Below, piece after piece: positions 22,281 to 29,724 of a stretch of 34,401 nucleotides of DNA. Positions within the stretch are counted from its first letter, which is position 1. The number at the start of each line of letters is the position of its first letter. Both the position numbers and the translations under genes were made by a program. The stretch is from an uncultured Butyrivibrio sp. (GTDB lineage: Bacteria; Bacillota; Clostridia; Lachnospirales; Lachnospiraceae): NCBI GenBank assembly GCA_947168935.1, contig CAMVNV010000025.1:1-34401 (forward strand), written 5' to 3'. Below the pieces are notes generated by a model. It ran no database searches. It saw nothing but the letters and a program-made list of their open reading frames with translations, and was not told the DNA's origin.

Positions 22281-23396
22281 TTACGCAGCTTCGTCCAATT
22301 TATTTACAGGTTCGATATACTGATAATCAGCCTTTTTAATAATATCCGGATAGATCTTTAGAAAATCATTTTTCATAGAGATGGGGATATATCCCTGCTC
22401 TTTATACGCTGCCGATTTTTCTTCCCAGTCCTGAGTGCCCCACTCGCGCTCGTTATCATCAGCTACAACCATGAAGGCAATGGAAGGATAGGGATTTCTT
22501 GAATCAAGGGCGTAATTCATCATGCTGGTATCACTTCCGCTATTTCCAAATGCCAGTACTGGATACCCTCCTATCTCACGCTCTATCCAAATGGTCTTGT
22601 TGGCATTAAGGTTCTTTTGGATAAACTCTCCTGTAAAAACAAGCTCATCTCCATCAGCGTATTTGTAATCCATGTTTGAAGGAGTATCTTCATTGCCTTT
22701 AACCTTGACTTCGAACTCAGTTCCTATCACGTGGTTTGGAGATACATATTCGCTTATGGGAGAATTGGCAATAATGGCTCTTGTGGTCGTACGCTCTGTG
22801 CCGCTGACAACATAGATAGTAAAGTCGTTGTCATAAAGGTACTTAACAACTTCAACCATAGGAAGGTAAAATCCGTCAATATAGCGCATATTGGTAAAGC
22901 TGTCAGTCTCCTTCTTGCCAAACTCAACAGCATAGTCATAGAGCTCTGTTACAGTCATCCCTGCATATGCCTTAGCAAAGTTTCTTGCAAGCTCTTCTCC
23001 TGCTGTATATCCTGGCCTGATCTGAGCGGCTGCAACTATAAGATCATCCGACACCCTCTCAGGATGGTCTTCAAGACAGAAACTTATAAACATCATAGTG
23101 TCGTAATAGGTGTAGTAAGTTTCGCAGGTAAGGGTTCCGTCCATATCAAATACTGCAATTCTGTCCTTAACAGGAATGAAGTTCTCTGTATCCTTGCTAT
23201 TGGTAACCTTTGTTACATAATCCCTAAGGCTCTTTGCAGCAAGGCTGTCAGATGACCAATACTCAGAAAGAGGTATCTCACTGTTATTCCTGCATCCCGT
23301 TATGTAGATAAGACTCGTAACCATGATCATGACAATCAATACTGAAAAAATACTTCTGATTTTTCTGGTATTTCTACTGATCAGGTATTTACCCAT
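22281..23396 (-). CDS. HAD-family phosphatase lipoprotein
   Basis: Exported hydrolase of 371 residues. A long basic N-terminus and a hydrophobic segment (IFSVLIVMIMVTSLIYITGC) form a lipoprotein signal with lipobox ITGC. The HAD motifs are complete: FDMDGTL near residue 85 (nucleophile and acid Asp), VVSGTER for motif II, a lysine in the QKNLNANKT region for motif III, and FGNSGSDTSMM for motif IV. The insertion between motifs I and II is a helical cap. Secreted HAD phosphatases scavenge phosphate from small molecules; the substrate is unknown. The start at 23396 is chosen because AAGGAGA precedes it; an upstream ATG at 23438 lies in a hairpin and lacks a clear site. The frame stays open for 33 codons past the TAA. 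Confidence 0.85.
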   Translation of the reverse strand: MGKYLISRNTRKIRSIFSVLIVMIMVTSLIYITGCRNNSEIPLSEYWSSDSLAAKSLRDYVTKVTNSKDTENFIPVKDRIAVFDMDGTLTCETYYTYYDTMMFISFCLEDHPERVSDDLIVAAAQIRPGYTAGEELARNFAKAYAGMTVTELYDYAVEFGKKETDSFTNMRYIDGFYLPMVEVVKYLYDNDFTIYVVSGTERTTTRAIIANSPISEYVSPNHVIGTEFEVKVKGNEDTPSNMDYKYADGDELVFTGEFIQKNLNANKTIWIEREIGGYPVLAFGNSGSDTSMMNYALDSRNPYPSIAFMVVADDNEREWGTQDWEEKSAAYKEQGYIPISMKNDFLKIYPDIIKKADYQYIEPVNKLDEAA

Positions 23397-23464
23397 AACT
23401 ATACGTCTCCTTTGACCACCCTCCTGATCACCTATCAAAAGATCAGGTTTTTAAAAGTCATAAA

Positions 23465-23881
23465 TTATTTTGGCTTCCAGCCAGGTTGAACATCTTCTAT
23501 AACCAGGTTATTGTCGACTTTTACAACAACCTGATATTCGTCTTCGTATACTATTTCACCCGGATAATTCGTGTAGATCACATAATAAGGATGCTTATAT
23601 CTTTCAAGGAGCCAAAGAAGTGGATTGATCATCTTCATCATCAGCTCCGTATTATCCATCTTAAAATAACAGATAACAGGTTCCTGTCTCTCACAAGGGG
23701 GAGGCCATGGAAGTTCCTCTGCAAACCAGCTATCTATCTCCCTAAAAAGGCCAACATCTTCTTCATCCATGATGCCATCAGAAACCATCTGATTGAGCAT
23801 ACTGAAGATTCCTTTTCCGGTCATGGTATTAGCTGCAACTTCCTTGCCTTGTATCCTGCAATATTTGAACTTTACTGCCAT
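23465..23881 (-). CDS. Unrecognised cytoplasmic protein
   Basis: I do not recognise this family. It is a 138-residue soluble protein, acidic overall, with a proline-tryptophan patch (ELPWPPPCERQEP). The hydrophobic C-terminal half has alternating strands (YVIYTNYPGEIVYEDEYQVVV, VDNNLVIEDVQPGW). There is no signal peptide or membrane segment. GAAGGT lies about 9 bases upstream of the ATG. It is the first gene of the minus-strand run that leads into the HAD lipoprotein gene 68 bases downstream. In that gap CCTGATC/GATCAGG (23423-23429 and 23441-23447) can form a 7-bp hairpin. A plus-strand ORF overlapping this gene is a shadow. Confidence 0.65.
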   Translation of the reverse strand: MAVKFKYCRIQGKEVAANTMTGKGIFSMLNQMVSDGIMDEEDVGLFREIDSWFAEELPWPPPCERQEPVICYFKMDNTELMMKMINPLLWLLERYKHPYYVIYTNYPGEIVYEDEYQVVVKVDNNLVIEDVQPGWKPK

Positions 23882-24042
23882 ATATGTACCTTCACAAGGC
23901 GGATTGGCCGCCTTACGACCTAAAAAACTTTATCTCTCACCCACAAATATCGAATAATTCTGAAGAAATCTTTATGATGGGGCATACCATTATTTTACCA
24001 TATTTCGTACATTTTATTATCAAATAGTGTTTGATTGCTCGC

Positions 24043-24158
24043 AATCGAGTAGGCTGGCCCCTACTCGATTACGCACGCGAACATTCCGCACTATCGTGCT
24101 CCATGTTCTTACGGCCGTCAAATGAAACACTATGCAAGCATAGTTTCGCTTGACGGCC
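24043..24158. repeat. Cluster of three long hairpins in a gene-free stretch
   Basis: The 356 bases from 23882 to 24237 contain no supported gene. Three adjacent inverted repeats occupy the centre. The first is AATCGAGTAGG/CCTACTCGATT (24043-24070). The second is GAACAT with inner GCAC/GTGC (24079-24108). The third is GGCCGTCAA/TTGACGGCC with inner CTATGC/GCATAG (24113-24158). None is followed by a T-tract on either strand. The linker TTCTTACG (24106-24113) recurs in the hairpin cluster at 29556-29677, which suggests a dispersed palindromic element of this genome. Confidence 0.6.
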
Positions 24159-24167
24159 TTGTGCTAC

Positions 24168-24216
24168 AAAAAAGACCACCAAAAGTTAGATTTAGATCTG
24201 GCTTTTGGCGGTCTTT
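24168..24216 (-). terminator. Terminator of the GH3 gene
   Basis: On the minus strand AAAGACCGCCAAAAG (24216-24202) pairs with CTTTTGGTGGTCTTT with one G-U pair. The second arm runs into TTTTTTG. It lies 21 bases past the GH3 stop codon. Confidence 0.92.
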
Positions 24217-24237
24217 AGGACGCTTAGCGATATTTAT

Positions 24238-26460
24238 TTATACAAGCTCAAAGGATGAAATATTATCACTTATTACCTGGCTGTCAAAACCGATAAAGAC
24301 TTCAAATTTTCCTTTTTCACTATCATATTTATTATCTATAGTCCAGAATCTGAGAAGATCTTCAGTGATATCGAAGCTTACTTTAGTCTCTTCTTTTGCT
24401 TTAAGGAATACTTTCTTAAAGCCTCTAAGCTCCTTAAGTGGTCTAACCCTGCTGCCGGATACGTCTCTTATATAAAGCTGAAGAATCTGGGCAGCATCTG
24501 TATCACCAGTGTTCTTTACAGTAACTGTAGCTGTGATCTTATCGCTTAGATCTGACTTATTCAGAACTTCTTTATCAAGTTCGCACTTTGAAAGTTCAAA
24601 CTGTGAATAGGTAAGTCCGTATCCAAATGCATATCTTGCTTCATTCGGGCAGTCAAGATATCTTGATGTAAAAATGCTAAGTCCTTCTAGAGGTTTTGGC
24701 CTTCCTGTTTTGAAGCAGTTGTAATAAAGAGGCTCCTGCGATGCGCTCCATGGGAAGCTCATAGGGAGCTTACCTGAAGGGGATACTTCTCCCATAAGGA
24801 CGTCCATGATACCATGTCCACCTTCTGTTCCCGGTCTCCAGCAGATCATAAGTGCATCTGAAGCTTCTGGGATATCATCAAGCACAAGAGGTCTACCTGT
24901 AAAGATCAGGGTTATAAGCTTCTTACCTTTAGTCTTAATCTTATCAAAAAGTTCTTTTTGAACAGTAGGAATTCTTATGTCTGTGCGGCTTGTGGATTCG
25001 CCTGACTGAAATACATGCTCGCCAAGACATAAAACTATAGTGTCGGCAAAGTCAGCAGCTTCAAGAGCTTCTTTTACCAGCTTATCATTGTCCTCTTCCC
25101 AGGTATCTGAATGGAATCTGAACATTCCAAGATCAGTATCGTTTGGAATTATCTGACAGCCATTAGCAAATCTTACATCTGAACTGCCCTGTCCAAAAAC
25201 TTCTTCTGCTGCCTTCTTGATAGTCACTGTCGTCTCAGGTTCACTTGATATAGCCCATGAACTTCTAAGATCTATATTGTCAGCATAAGGTCCGATAAAA
25301 GCTATCTTTCCTCCATTTTTCTTAAGAGGAAGGGCGCCATTTTTATTTTCTAAAAGGACAAGAGACTTACGTACTGCATCCCTTGCTATCTCCCTGTTTT
25401 CTGCTGACAGAGCTACTTTTTCAAAACTGTCTTTGGATGCTCCATGATAAGGATCTTCGAAAAGTCCAAGGTCGTTCTTAAGAGAAAGAACTCTAAATAC
25501 AGCTTCATCCAAAAGCTCTTCTGAAATCTTGCCTTCTGAAATAAGAGCTTCGAGGTTACCGCTGTAAATATCCGTACACATATCTATATCAACGCCTGCT
25601 GCCATTGCCTTATCAGCTGCGTCCTTGAAATCTTCTGCAAAGCCCCAGTTGATCATCTCTGCGATCGCTGCCCAGTCAGAGATAAGTACGCCGTCAAAGT
25701 TCATCTCATCTCTGAGAATGTCTCTCATAAGCCAGTTATTGCCGGATGAAGGGATTCCATTTAATGTGTTAAAAGATGTCATGACAAGCTTTGCACCTGT
25801 AGCAATAGCTTCTTTATATGCTGGCAGATACTCTGAGCGCAGTGTATAGTCAGACAGTTCAACGTTGTTATAATCTCTTCCTGCTTCTGAAGCTCCATAA
25901 GCTGCAAAGTGCTTAACACATGCTGCGATGTGGTCAATATCTTTAACGTCTTCACCCTGATAGCCTTCTACCATGGCAGCTGTCATCTTACCGTTAAGGT
26001 ATGCATCCTCACCAGTTGACTCAACAACACGTCCCCATCTTGCATCTCTTACAAGGTCTGCCATCGGAGAAAAGGTCACGTGAACGCCATCTGCTGAAGT
26101 CTCTCTGGCCTGCACTGCAGCGCCGTTTCTGGCAACATCTGTATCAAATGTTGCTCCCTGTGCAAGCGGGCAAGGAAGAACTGTCTTATGTCCATGGATA
26201 ACATCAAGCATGAACAGAAGCGGGATGTGATGCGGATGATTTTCTATATACTCTTTTTGTATTTTTATTATTTTATCTGCACCGTGAAGACCAAGGGTAC
26301 TTCCTGCAAGAGTCTTGAGCTTTTCAAGTGCCTTGTCATCTGCAAGACCAGTCACAGCAGCGCCTTCTTCAAATGTACTTCCCGGAAGCTGTACCAGCTG
26401 CATGATCTTCTCTTCAAGAGACATATCTTTTAATAATGCTTCTAAATCACTTTTTTTCAT
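24238..26460 (-). CDS. GH3 beta-glucosidase, cytoplasmic
   Basis: Retaining family 3 glycoside hydrolase of 740 residues. The N-terminal TIM barrel contains LFMLDVIHGHKTVLPCPL, FSPMADLVRDARWGR, CVKHFAAYGASEAGRDY and GVLISDWAAI, in which the Asp (about residue 260) is the nucleophile. A beta-sandwich domain and a C-terminal fibronectin-III-like domain follow (VTVKNTGDTDAAQILQLYI, LRGFKKVFLKAKEETKV). The order and length are those of BglX-type enzymes. There is no signal peptide, so it should hydrolyse imported cellobiose, gentiobiose or aryl-glucosides inside the cell, complementing the GH9 enzyme. AGAGGAAA precedes the start. It is a single-gene unit with its own promoter, a palindrome in the leader and a clear terminator. 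Confidence 0.95.
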   Translation of the reverse strand: MKKSDLEALLKDMSLEEKIMQLVQLPGSTFEEGAAVTGLADDKALEKLKTLAGSTLGLHGADKIIKIQKEYIENHPHHIPLLFMLDVIHGHKTVLPCPLAQGATFDTDVARNGAAVQARETSADGVHVTFSPMADLVRDARWGRVVESTGEDAYLNGKMTAAMVEGYQGEDVKDIDHIAACVKHFAAYGASEAGRDYNNVELSDYTLRSEYLPAYKEAIATGAKLVMTSFNTLNGIPSSGNNWLMRDILRDEMNFDGVLISDWAAIAEMINWGFAEDFKDAADKAMAAGVDIDMCTDIYSGNLEALISEGKISEELLDEAVFRVLSLKNDLGLFEDPYHGASKDSFEKVALSAENREIARDAVRKSLVLLENKNGALPLKKNGGKIAFIGPYADNIDLRSSWAISSEPETTVTIKKAAEEVFGQGSSDVRFANGCQIIPNDTDLGMFRFHSDTWEEDNDKLVKEALEAADFADTIVLCLGEHVFQSGESTSRTDIRIPTVQKELFDKIKTKGKKLITLIFTGRPLVLDDIPEASDALMICWRPGTEGGHGIMDVLMGEVSPSGKLPMSFPWSASQEPLYYNCFKTGRPKPLEGLSIFTSRYLDCPNEARYAFGYGLTYSQFELSKCELDKEVLNKSDLSDKITATVTVKNTGDTDAAQILQLYIRDVSGSRVRPLKELRGFKKVFLKAKEETKVSFDITEDLLRFWTIDNKYDSEKGKFEVFIGFDSQVISDNISSFELV

Positions 26461-26483
26461 AATTTCCTCTTATTTTATATGCA

Positions 26484-26506
26484 GGCGTAAAAGTATCTTT
26501 TACACC
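26484..26506 (-). promoter_or_regulatory. Palindrome in the GH3 leader (candidate operator)
   Basis: GGCGTAAAAG (26484-26493) and CTTTTACACC (26497-26506) form an inverted repeat with a perfect GTAAAAG/CTTTTAC core around a 3-base centre. It lies between the predicted promoter (26528-26556) and the ribosome site. A repressor site or RNA stem are both possible. Confidence 0.5.
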
Positions 26507-26527
26507 CTACGACGGTTACGCACCTTA

Positions 26528-26556
26528 ATAATCTAAAAAAATAAGTTTGCCGTCAA
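26528..26556 (-). promoter_or_regulatory. Candidate sigma-A promoter of the GH3 gene
   Basis: On the minus strand TTGACG (26556-26551), a 17-base spacer, and GATTAT (26533-26528). It overlaps the terminator of the small upstream gene, a compact arrangement. The predicted start near 26521 leaves a leader of about 60 bases containing the palindrome at 26484-26506. Confidence 0.5.
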
Positions 26557-26569
26557 GGGGCAGACTTAT
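26534..26569 (-). terminator. Terminator after the 69-codon gene
   Basis: On the minus strand ATAAGTCTGCC (26569-26559) pairs with GGCAAACTTAT (26551-26541) with a single mismatch. The second arm leads into a run of T residues (26541-26535). It lies just past the stop of the small gene at 26574. Confidence 0.8.
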
Positions 26570-26573
26570 CTTA

Positions 26574-26783
26574 TTACACATTATCAACTAATTCGCAGCA
26601 CTCCAAAGCTTCTGATATCCTGTGAGCTTTTTCATATATCTCGCGGCAGATATCCGTACGCCAAAATGCAAAATCCAGTAGTGCATCCTTATTCTCTGTC
26701 TTCGTGACAAGATACTCTTTATATCCGTAGCTGCTTTGAGCAAGCTGGAAAAGGTAAATGTATGGCATCTTTTCAAGTGACAT
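26574..26783 (-). CDS. Small hypothetical protein (69 residues)
   Basis: I do not recognise this protein. It is soluble, mildly acidic and probably helical (ENKDALLDFAFWRTDICREI, YEKAHRISEALECCEL), with aromatic residues near the start (MPYIYLFQLAQSSYGY). AAGGGG about 9 bases upstream of the ATG is the ribosome site. It lies in the last codons of a 27-codon ORF whose stop is 2 bases before this ATG, so translation is probably coupled. A terminator follows directly. The presence of site, coupling and terminator supports a real gene despite the small size. Confidence 0.6.
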   Translation of the reverse strand: MSLEKMPYIYLFQLAQSSYGYKEYLVTKTENKDALLDFAFWRTDICREIYEKAHRISEALECCELVDNV

Positions 26784-26785
26784 TT

Positions 26786-26869
26786 TTATTTCCCCTTTTT
26801 CCTTCCGTAGGTGAAAAGAGAGTCGATAATACGACTCTCTTTTGAATAGTTATTGTATTTCTTTACCAT
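26786..26869 (-). CDS. 27-codon ORF upstream of and coupled to the 69-codon gene
   Basis: The ORF begins MVKKYNNYSKESRIIDSLF and ends in a very basic tail (GRKKGK). It has a near-ideal ribosome site, AGGAGG, seven bases before the ATG (on the minus strand, upstream of 26869). Its stop is 2 bases before the next ATG. A perfect 12-bp hairpin lies inside the coding sequence. It may be a genuine small protein or a leader peptide whose translation opens the hairpin and lets the 69-codon gene be expressed. Confidence 0.55.
   Translation of the reverse strand: MVKKYNNYSKESRIIDSLFTYGRKKGK
26814..26843. terminator. Perfect hairpin inside the 27-codon ORF, terminator-like
   Basis: AAAAGAGAGTCG (26814-26825) and CGACTCTCTTTT (26832-26843) form 12 perfect base pairs with a 6-base loop. 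On the minus strand it ends in TTTT then CACC. It is the only terminator-like structure after the beta-lactamase-fold gene (stop at 26924), but it lies between the strong ribosome site of the 27-codon ORF and the next gene. Confidence 0.65.
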
Positions 26870-26923
26870 TTATTTATCCTCCTGGCAGTGATCTAATTGT
26901 ATATGAATTTCATTCCCCTCTTA

Positions 26924-27955
26924 TTATAGGAATTTATTATTAACAAGCCCTTCTAACCCTGATTCTGTCTGATCCACTCCCGGATTCTGATTAGTCATTA
27001 CAGCCGCTATTTCTCCTGTACGGTAATTGATCTTCAACATACTTTGTCCGTTTTCTCCCCAACCACGGGATATGACTTCATTCTCTCCGCCCATAAACAA
27101 GCCTATCCCAATCCAAGGAAATCTCTCAACCGGCTTTACCATTTCATGAGCAGTTTTGTTCTTCAGTAAAGAACTATTGCCATTAGATGCGTTAACAAAT
27201 TCCTTTGCTATAATCAATAGCTCTTTAGGAGTACTCCACAATCCTGATGCCGCAAGATCAGGAACCTGAGGATACTTTTGGGGAATAGGCAGACCATTTT
27301 CATCATACCCGGTGGCCATTACATAATTCTTTTCGTAAAATGCCACATTCTCCTGTGATGCGAAAAATGTTTCCTTTAAGCCCAATGGATCAAAAAAATA
27401 TTCTTTTGCAATATCTTCAAATGGCTTTTCTGTAATCTCTTCTAGAAGCAACTGGAGAACACAGTAGCCGGCATCTGAATATTCAAATTCTGTCCCCGGC
27501 GCTTTTTCCACACGCGCCGGACGATTATTATAAAATGTTATTCCTTCTAAAATATCTATCAGACTAATTGCAGGATCAGGCCTTCGAAGCCCATAAAATG
27601 CGTCTTCTCCATCAACTATGCCTGCAACATGGCACAAAACCATGCGTATAGATGCATCACTCTCGTTACCATTAACTGTACAAAGCTTCCAGTGATTTAG
27701 ATAATGATTAATCGGTGCATCGATATTTATTATTTCCTTCTCATTTGCCTTCATCACGCACAATGCAGTAATGAACTTAGAAATAGAGCATGCTGGAAAT
27801 AAAGTATTCTCATCCACAGGAATGCCACATTCTCTATCAGCAAATCCCTCATATACTGTCATGATCTTATAATATGAATTTAGATAAGCGCAGCTTATTC
27901 CCTGAAACCTTCCCTTTGTAGAATCATGTAGAGAAAGTCTTTCTCCTTTAAGCAT
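26924..27955 (-). CDS. Serine beta-lactamase-fold hydrolase (class C/esterase-like)
   Basis: Protein of 343 residues of the beta-lactamase/transpeptidase-like superfamily. The SxxK motif is in ACSISKF, Ser57 and Lys60. The usual Tyr-x-Asn motif is YSDAGY with Tyr159 and Asp161 in place of Asn. A C-terminal GWGENGQSM replaces the HxG/KTG box. There is no signal peptide, so an intracellular esterase, peptidase or amidase is more likely than a secreted beta-lactamase. The Asp substitution also argues against classical penicillin hydrolysis. AAGGAT and GGAG lie upstream of the ATG. It follows the rRNA methyltransferase gene by 62 bases on the same strand and may be co-transcribed with it. Confidence 0.88.
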   Translation of the reverse strand: MLKGERLSLHDSTKGRFQGISCAYLNSYYKIMTVYEGFADRECGIPVDENTLFPACSISKFITALCVMKANEKEIINIDAPINHYLNHWKLCTVNGNESDASIRMVLCHVAGIVDGEDAFYGLRRPDPAISLIDILEGITFYNNRPARVEKAPGTEFEYSDAGYCVLQLLLEEITEKPFEDIAKEYFFDPLGLKETFFASQENVAFYEKNYVMATGYDENGLPIPQKYPQVPDLAASGLWSTPKELLIIAKEFVNASNGNSSLLKNKTAHEMVKPVERFPWIGIGLFMGGENEVISRGWGENGQSMLKINYRTGEIAAVMTNQNPGVDQTESGLEGLVNNKFL

Positions 27956-28017
27956 ATCCTTATTACTCCATCGTACAAAAACTCAAAAGATAATTGTTTT
28001 ATCAAACTGCGATTGGC

Positions 28018-29460
28018 TTACTCGTGTGACAGCAATACAACCGTCTCCACATGAACACTCATCGGGAACATATCACACGGGCGTACATGCTCAAGCTTAT
28101 AGCCTCCGTCGCAAAGTATTCTTAAGTCTCTAGCCAGTGTTGCGCTGTCACAGCTGACGTAGACGATCCTATTTGGAGCCATCTTGAGCATGGTATCAAG
28201 GCACATCTGATCACACCCTTTTCTTGGAGGATCAACAACGATAACATCGGGATGAAGTGCGTTTGAAGAGCTATCTTTCTCAGATTCCTTTTCATAAAAA
28301 TCAGGGAGTACTTCCTCAGCTTTTCCTACATAAAACTTCGCATTAGAAATATTATTTCTTGCTGCATTGTCATTAGCATCATCAATTGCCTGAGGTATTA
28401 TCTCTACGCCGTATACCTGCTTTGCCTTTTTGGACATGGACAGGGTGATGGTTCCTATTCCGCAGTAAAGATCCCAAACTGTTTCGTTACCTGTAAGACC
28501 AGCGTATTCAATTGCCTGGCCGTAGAGCTTTTCTGTCTGCACGGGATTAACCTGATAGAAAGACAGGGGTGATATATTAAACTCAAGACCGCATAAGGTA
28601 TCTTTGATGGTATCCTGTCCCCATATAGTGTGAATCTCAGTTCCCATTATTACATTGGTCTTTTCTGTATTGATGCTTACTGATATGCTGGTCATTCCAG
28701 TTATAGATGAAAGCTTTGAGATAAGCTCATCCTGATTTTTGATGTATATATTATCAGTATTATTTTTATTCTTATAGTTAACAACAAGGCATACCATGAG
28801 CTGGCCGCTTACAAAGCCTTTTCTTATAAGGATATGTCTTACAAGGCCCTTACCTGTAACTTCATCATATGGCTCTATATGGTTCTTTTCCATATGAGCT
28901 ATTATGATCTCAAGGATTTCCTTATTATCAGGTACGCCAATGATGCAATCCGTATTAGGGATTATGTTGTGAGAATGTCCTGCATAAAAGCCTGTTACTA
29001 TCTTGCCGTTTTTATCCTTTCCAACGGGGAACTGGGCTTTGTTTCTGTATTTGAAGGGATCGTCCATACCTATGATAGGCTCCATGATAGAGTCTATTTC
29101 CTTCTCATCAAAGCCGCCAAGTCTTACTATATTATTTCTGACTTTGCTTTGTTTGAACCTCAGCTGACTTTCATAAGACATGTTCTGGATCTGGCATCCG
29201 CCGCACTGTCTTGCGATAGGACATTTAGGCTTAACCCTGTCTTTTGAAGGTGTTATGACTTCTTCAAGATGGGCATAGGCATAGTTTTTCTTAGCCTTCA
29301 TTATCTTAGCCTTAACAAGGTCGCCGATTACCGCATCTTTAATAAAGAGAGTATAGCCATCAATCTTGCCTATACCCTCTCCGTCATTTCCTATATCTGT
29401 AATTTCAACTGTAAGCAGATCATCTTTCTTATATAATCTGGCTTTTTTATCGTCTTTCAT
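28018..29460 (-). CDS. 23S rRNA (uracil-C5)-methyltransferase, RlmCD/RlmD family
   Basis: SAM-dependent RNA methyltransferase of 480 residues. An N-terminal TRAM domain (about 12-70, VEITDIGNDGEGIGKIDGY) is followed by an iron-sulfur cluster motif with Cys80, Cys86 and Cys89 (CPIARQCGGC) and a later Cys near 172 (NTDCIIG). The Rossmann-type methyltransferase domain carries DLYCGIGTITL (SAM binding), VVDPPRKGCD, and YVSCDSATLARDL with the catalytic cysteine. In Firmicutes a single RlmCD enzyme of this type often methylates both 23S uridines, so I leave the exact position open. A Ser/Glu-rich insertion (EKESEKDSSSNALH) precedes the DPPR motif and looks like a surface loop. Confidence 0.95.
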   Translation of the reverse strand: MKDDKKARLYKKDDLLTVEITDIGNDGEGIGKIDGYTLFIKDAVIGDLVKAKIMKAKKNYAYAHLEEVITPSKDRVKPKCPIARQCGGCQIQNMSYESQLRFKQSKVRNNIVRLGGFDEKEIDSIMEPIIGMDDPFKYRNKAQFPVGKDKNGKIVTGFYAGHSHNIIPNTDCIIGVPDNKEILEIIIAHMEKNHIEPYDEVTGKGLVRHILIRKGFVSGQLMVCLVVNYKNKNNTDNIYIKNQDELISKLSSITGMTSISVSINTEKTNVIMGTEIHTIWGQDTIKDTLCGLEFNISPLSFYQVNPVQTEKLYGQAIEYAGLTGNETVWDLYCGIGTITLSMSKKAKQVYGVEIIPQAIDDANDNAARNNISNAKFYVGKAEEVLPDFYEKESEKDSSSNALHPDVIVVDPPRKGCDQMCLDTMLKMAPNRIVYVSCDSATLARDLRILCDGGYKLEHVRPCDMFPMSVHVETVVLLSHE

Positions 29461-29555
29461 AAAACCTCACTTGCTACTCCCACAGGATAAATCAAGTTAA
29501 TCATCATACTTAATAATCACTTATGAAAATCCTCTTTGTTCATAGCTAATAATAT

Positions 29556-29677
29556 ATGACTTTTTGTCACTTCGTTCCAAAAGTCATGTAAATAGGCCAA
29601 TTGAGAACACCTTCGGTGCCTAGCCTATTTACCTACCGATTCACTTTCTTACGCAATCCGCAGTAAATGCGGATTGC
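29556..29677. repeat. Second cluster of three hairpins in the gap after the sensor kinase gene
   Basis: The 264 bases from 29461 to 29724 hold no gene I can support. Three inverted repeats follow each other. The first is ATGACTTTT/AAAAGTCAT (29556-29587). The second is GTAAATAGGC/GCCTATTTAC (29588-29632) with an inner CACC-TTC-GGTG. The third is GCAATCCGC/GCGGATTGC (29653-29677). None has a good T-tract. The linker TTCTTACG (29646-29653) is shared with the cluster at 24043-24158. They may be members of a dispersed palindromic repeat family, and may also act as 3'-end stabilisers of the kinase mRNA. Confidence 0.6.
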
Positions 29678-29724
29678 TGATTCAAAGTTGTGAAAACATA
29701 TCCCCCACTGAACCACAGCTTAAC

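Noticed and set aside
23486..23923. Plus-strand ORF of 145 codons opposite the unknown 138-residue gene
   Set aside because: It has no ribosome site or neighbour on that strand, while the minus-strand ORF has a ribosome site and fits the operon.
26574..26869. Single gene broken by a frameshift between the 27-codon and 69-codon ORFs
   Set aside because: The second ORF has its own ATG and a well-placed AAGGGG site, and the first has a clear stop, so coupled ORFs explain the arrangement without an error.
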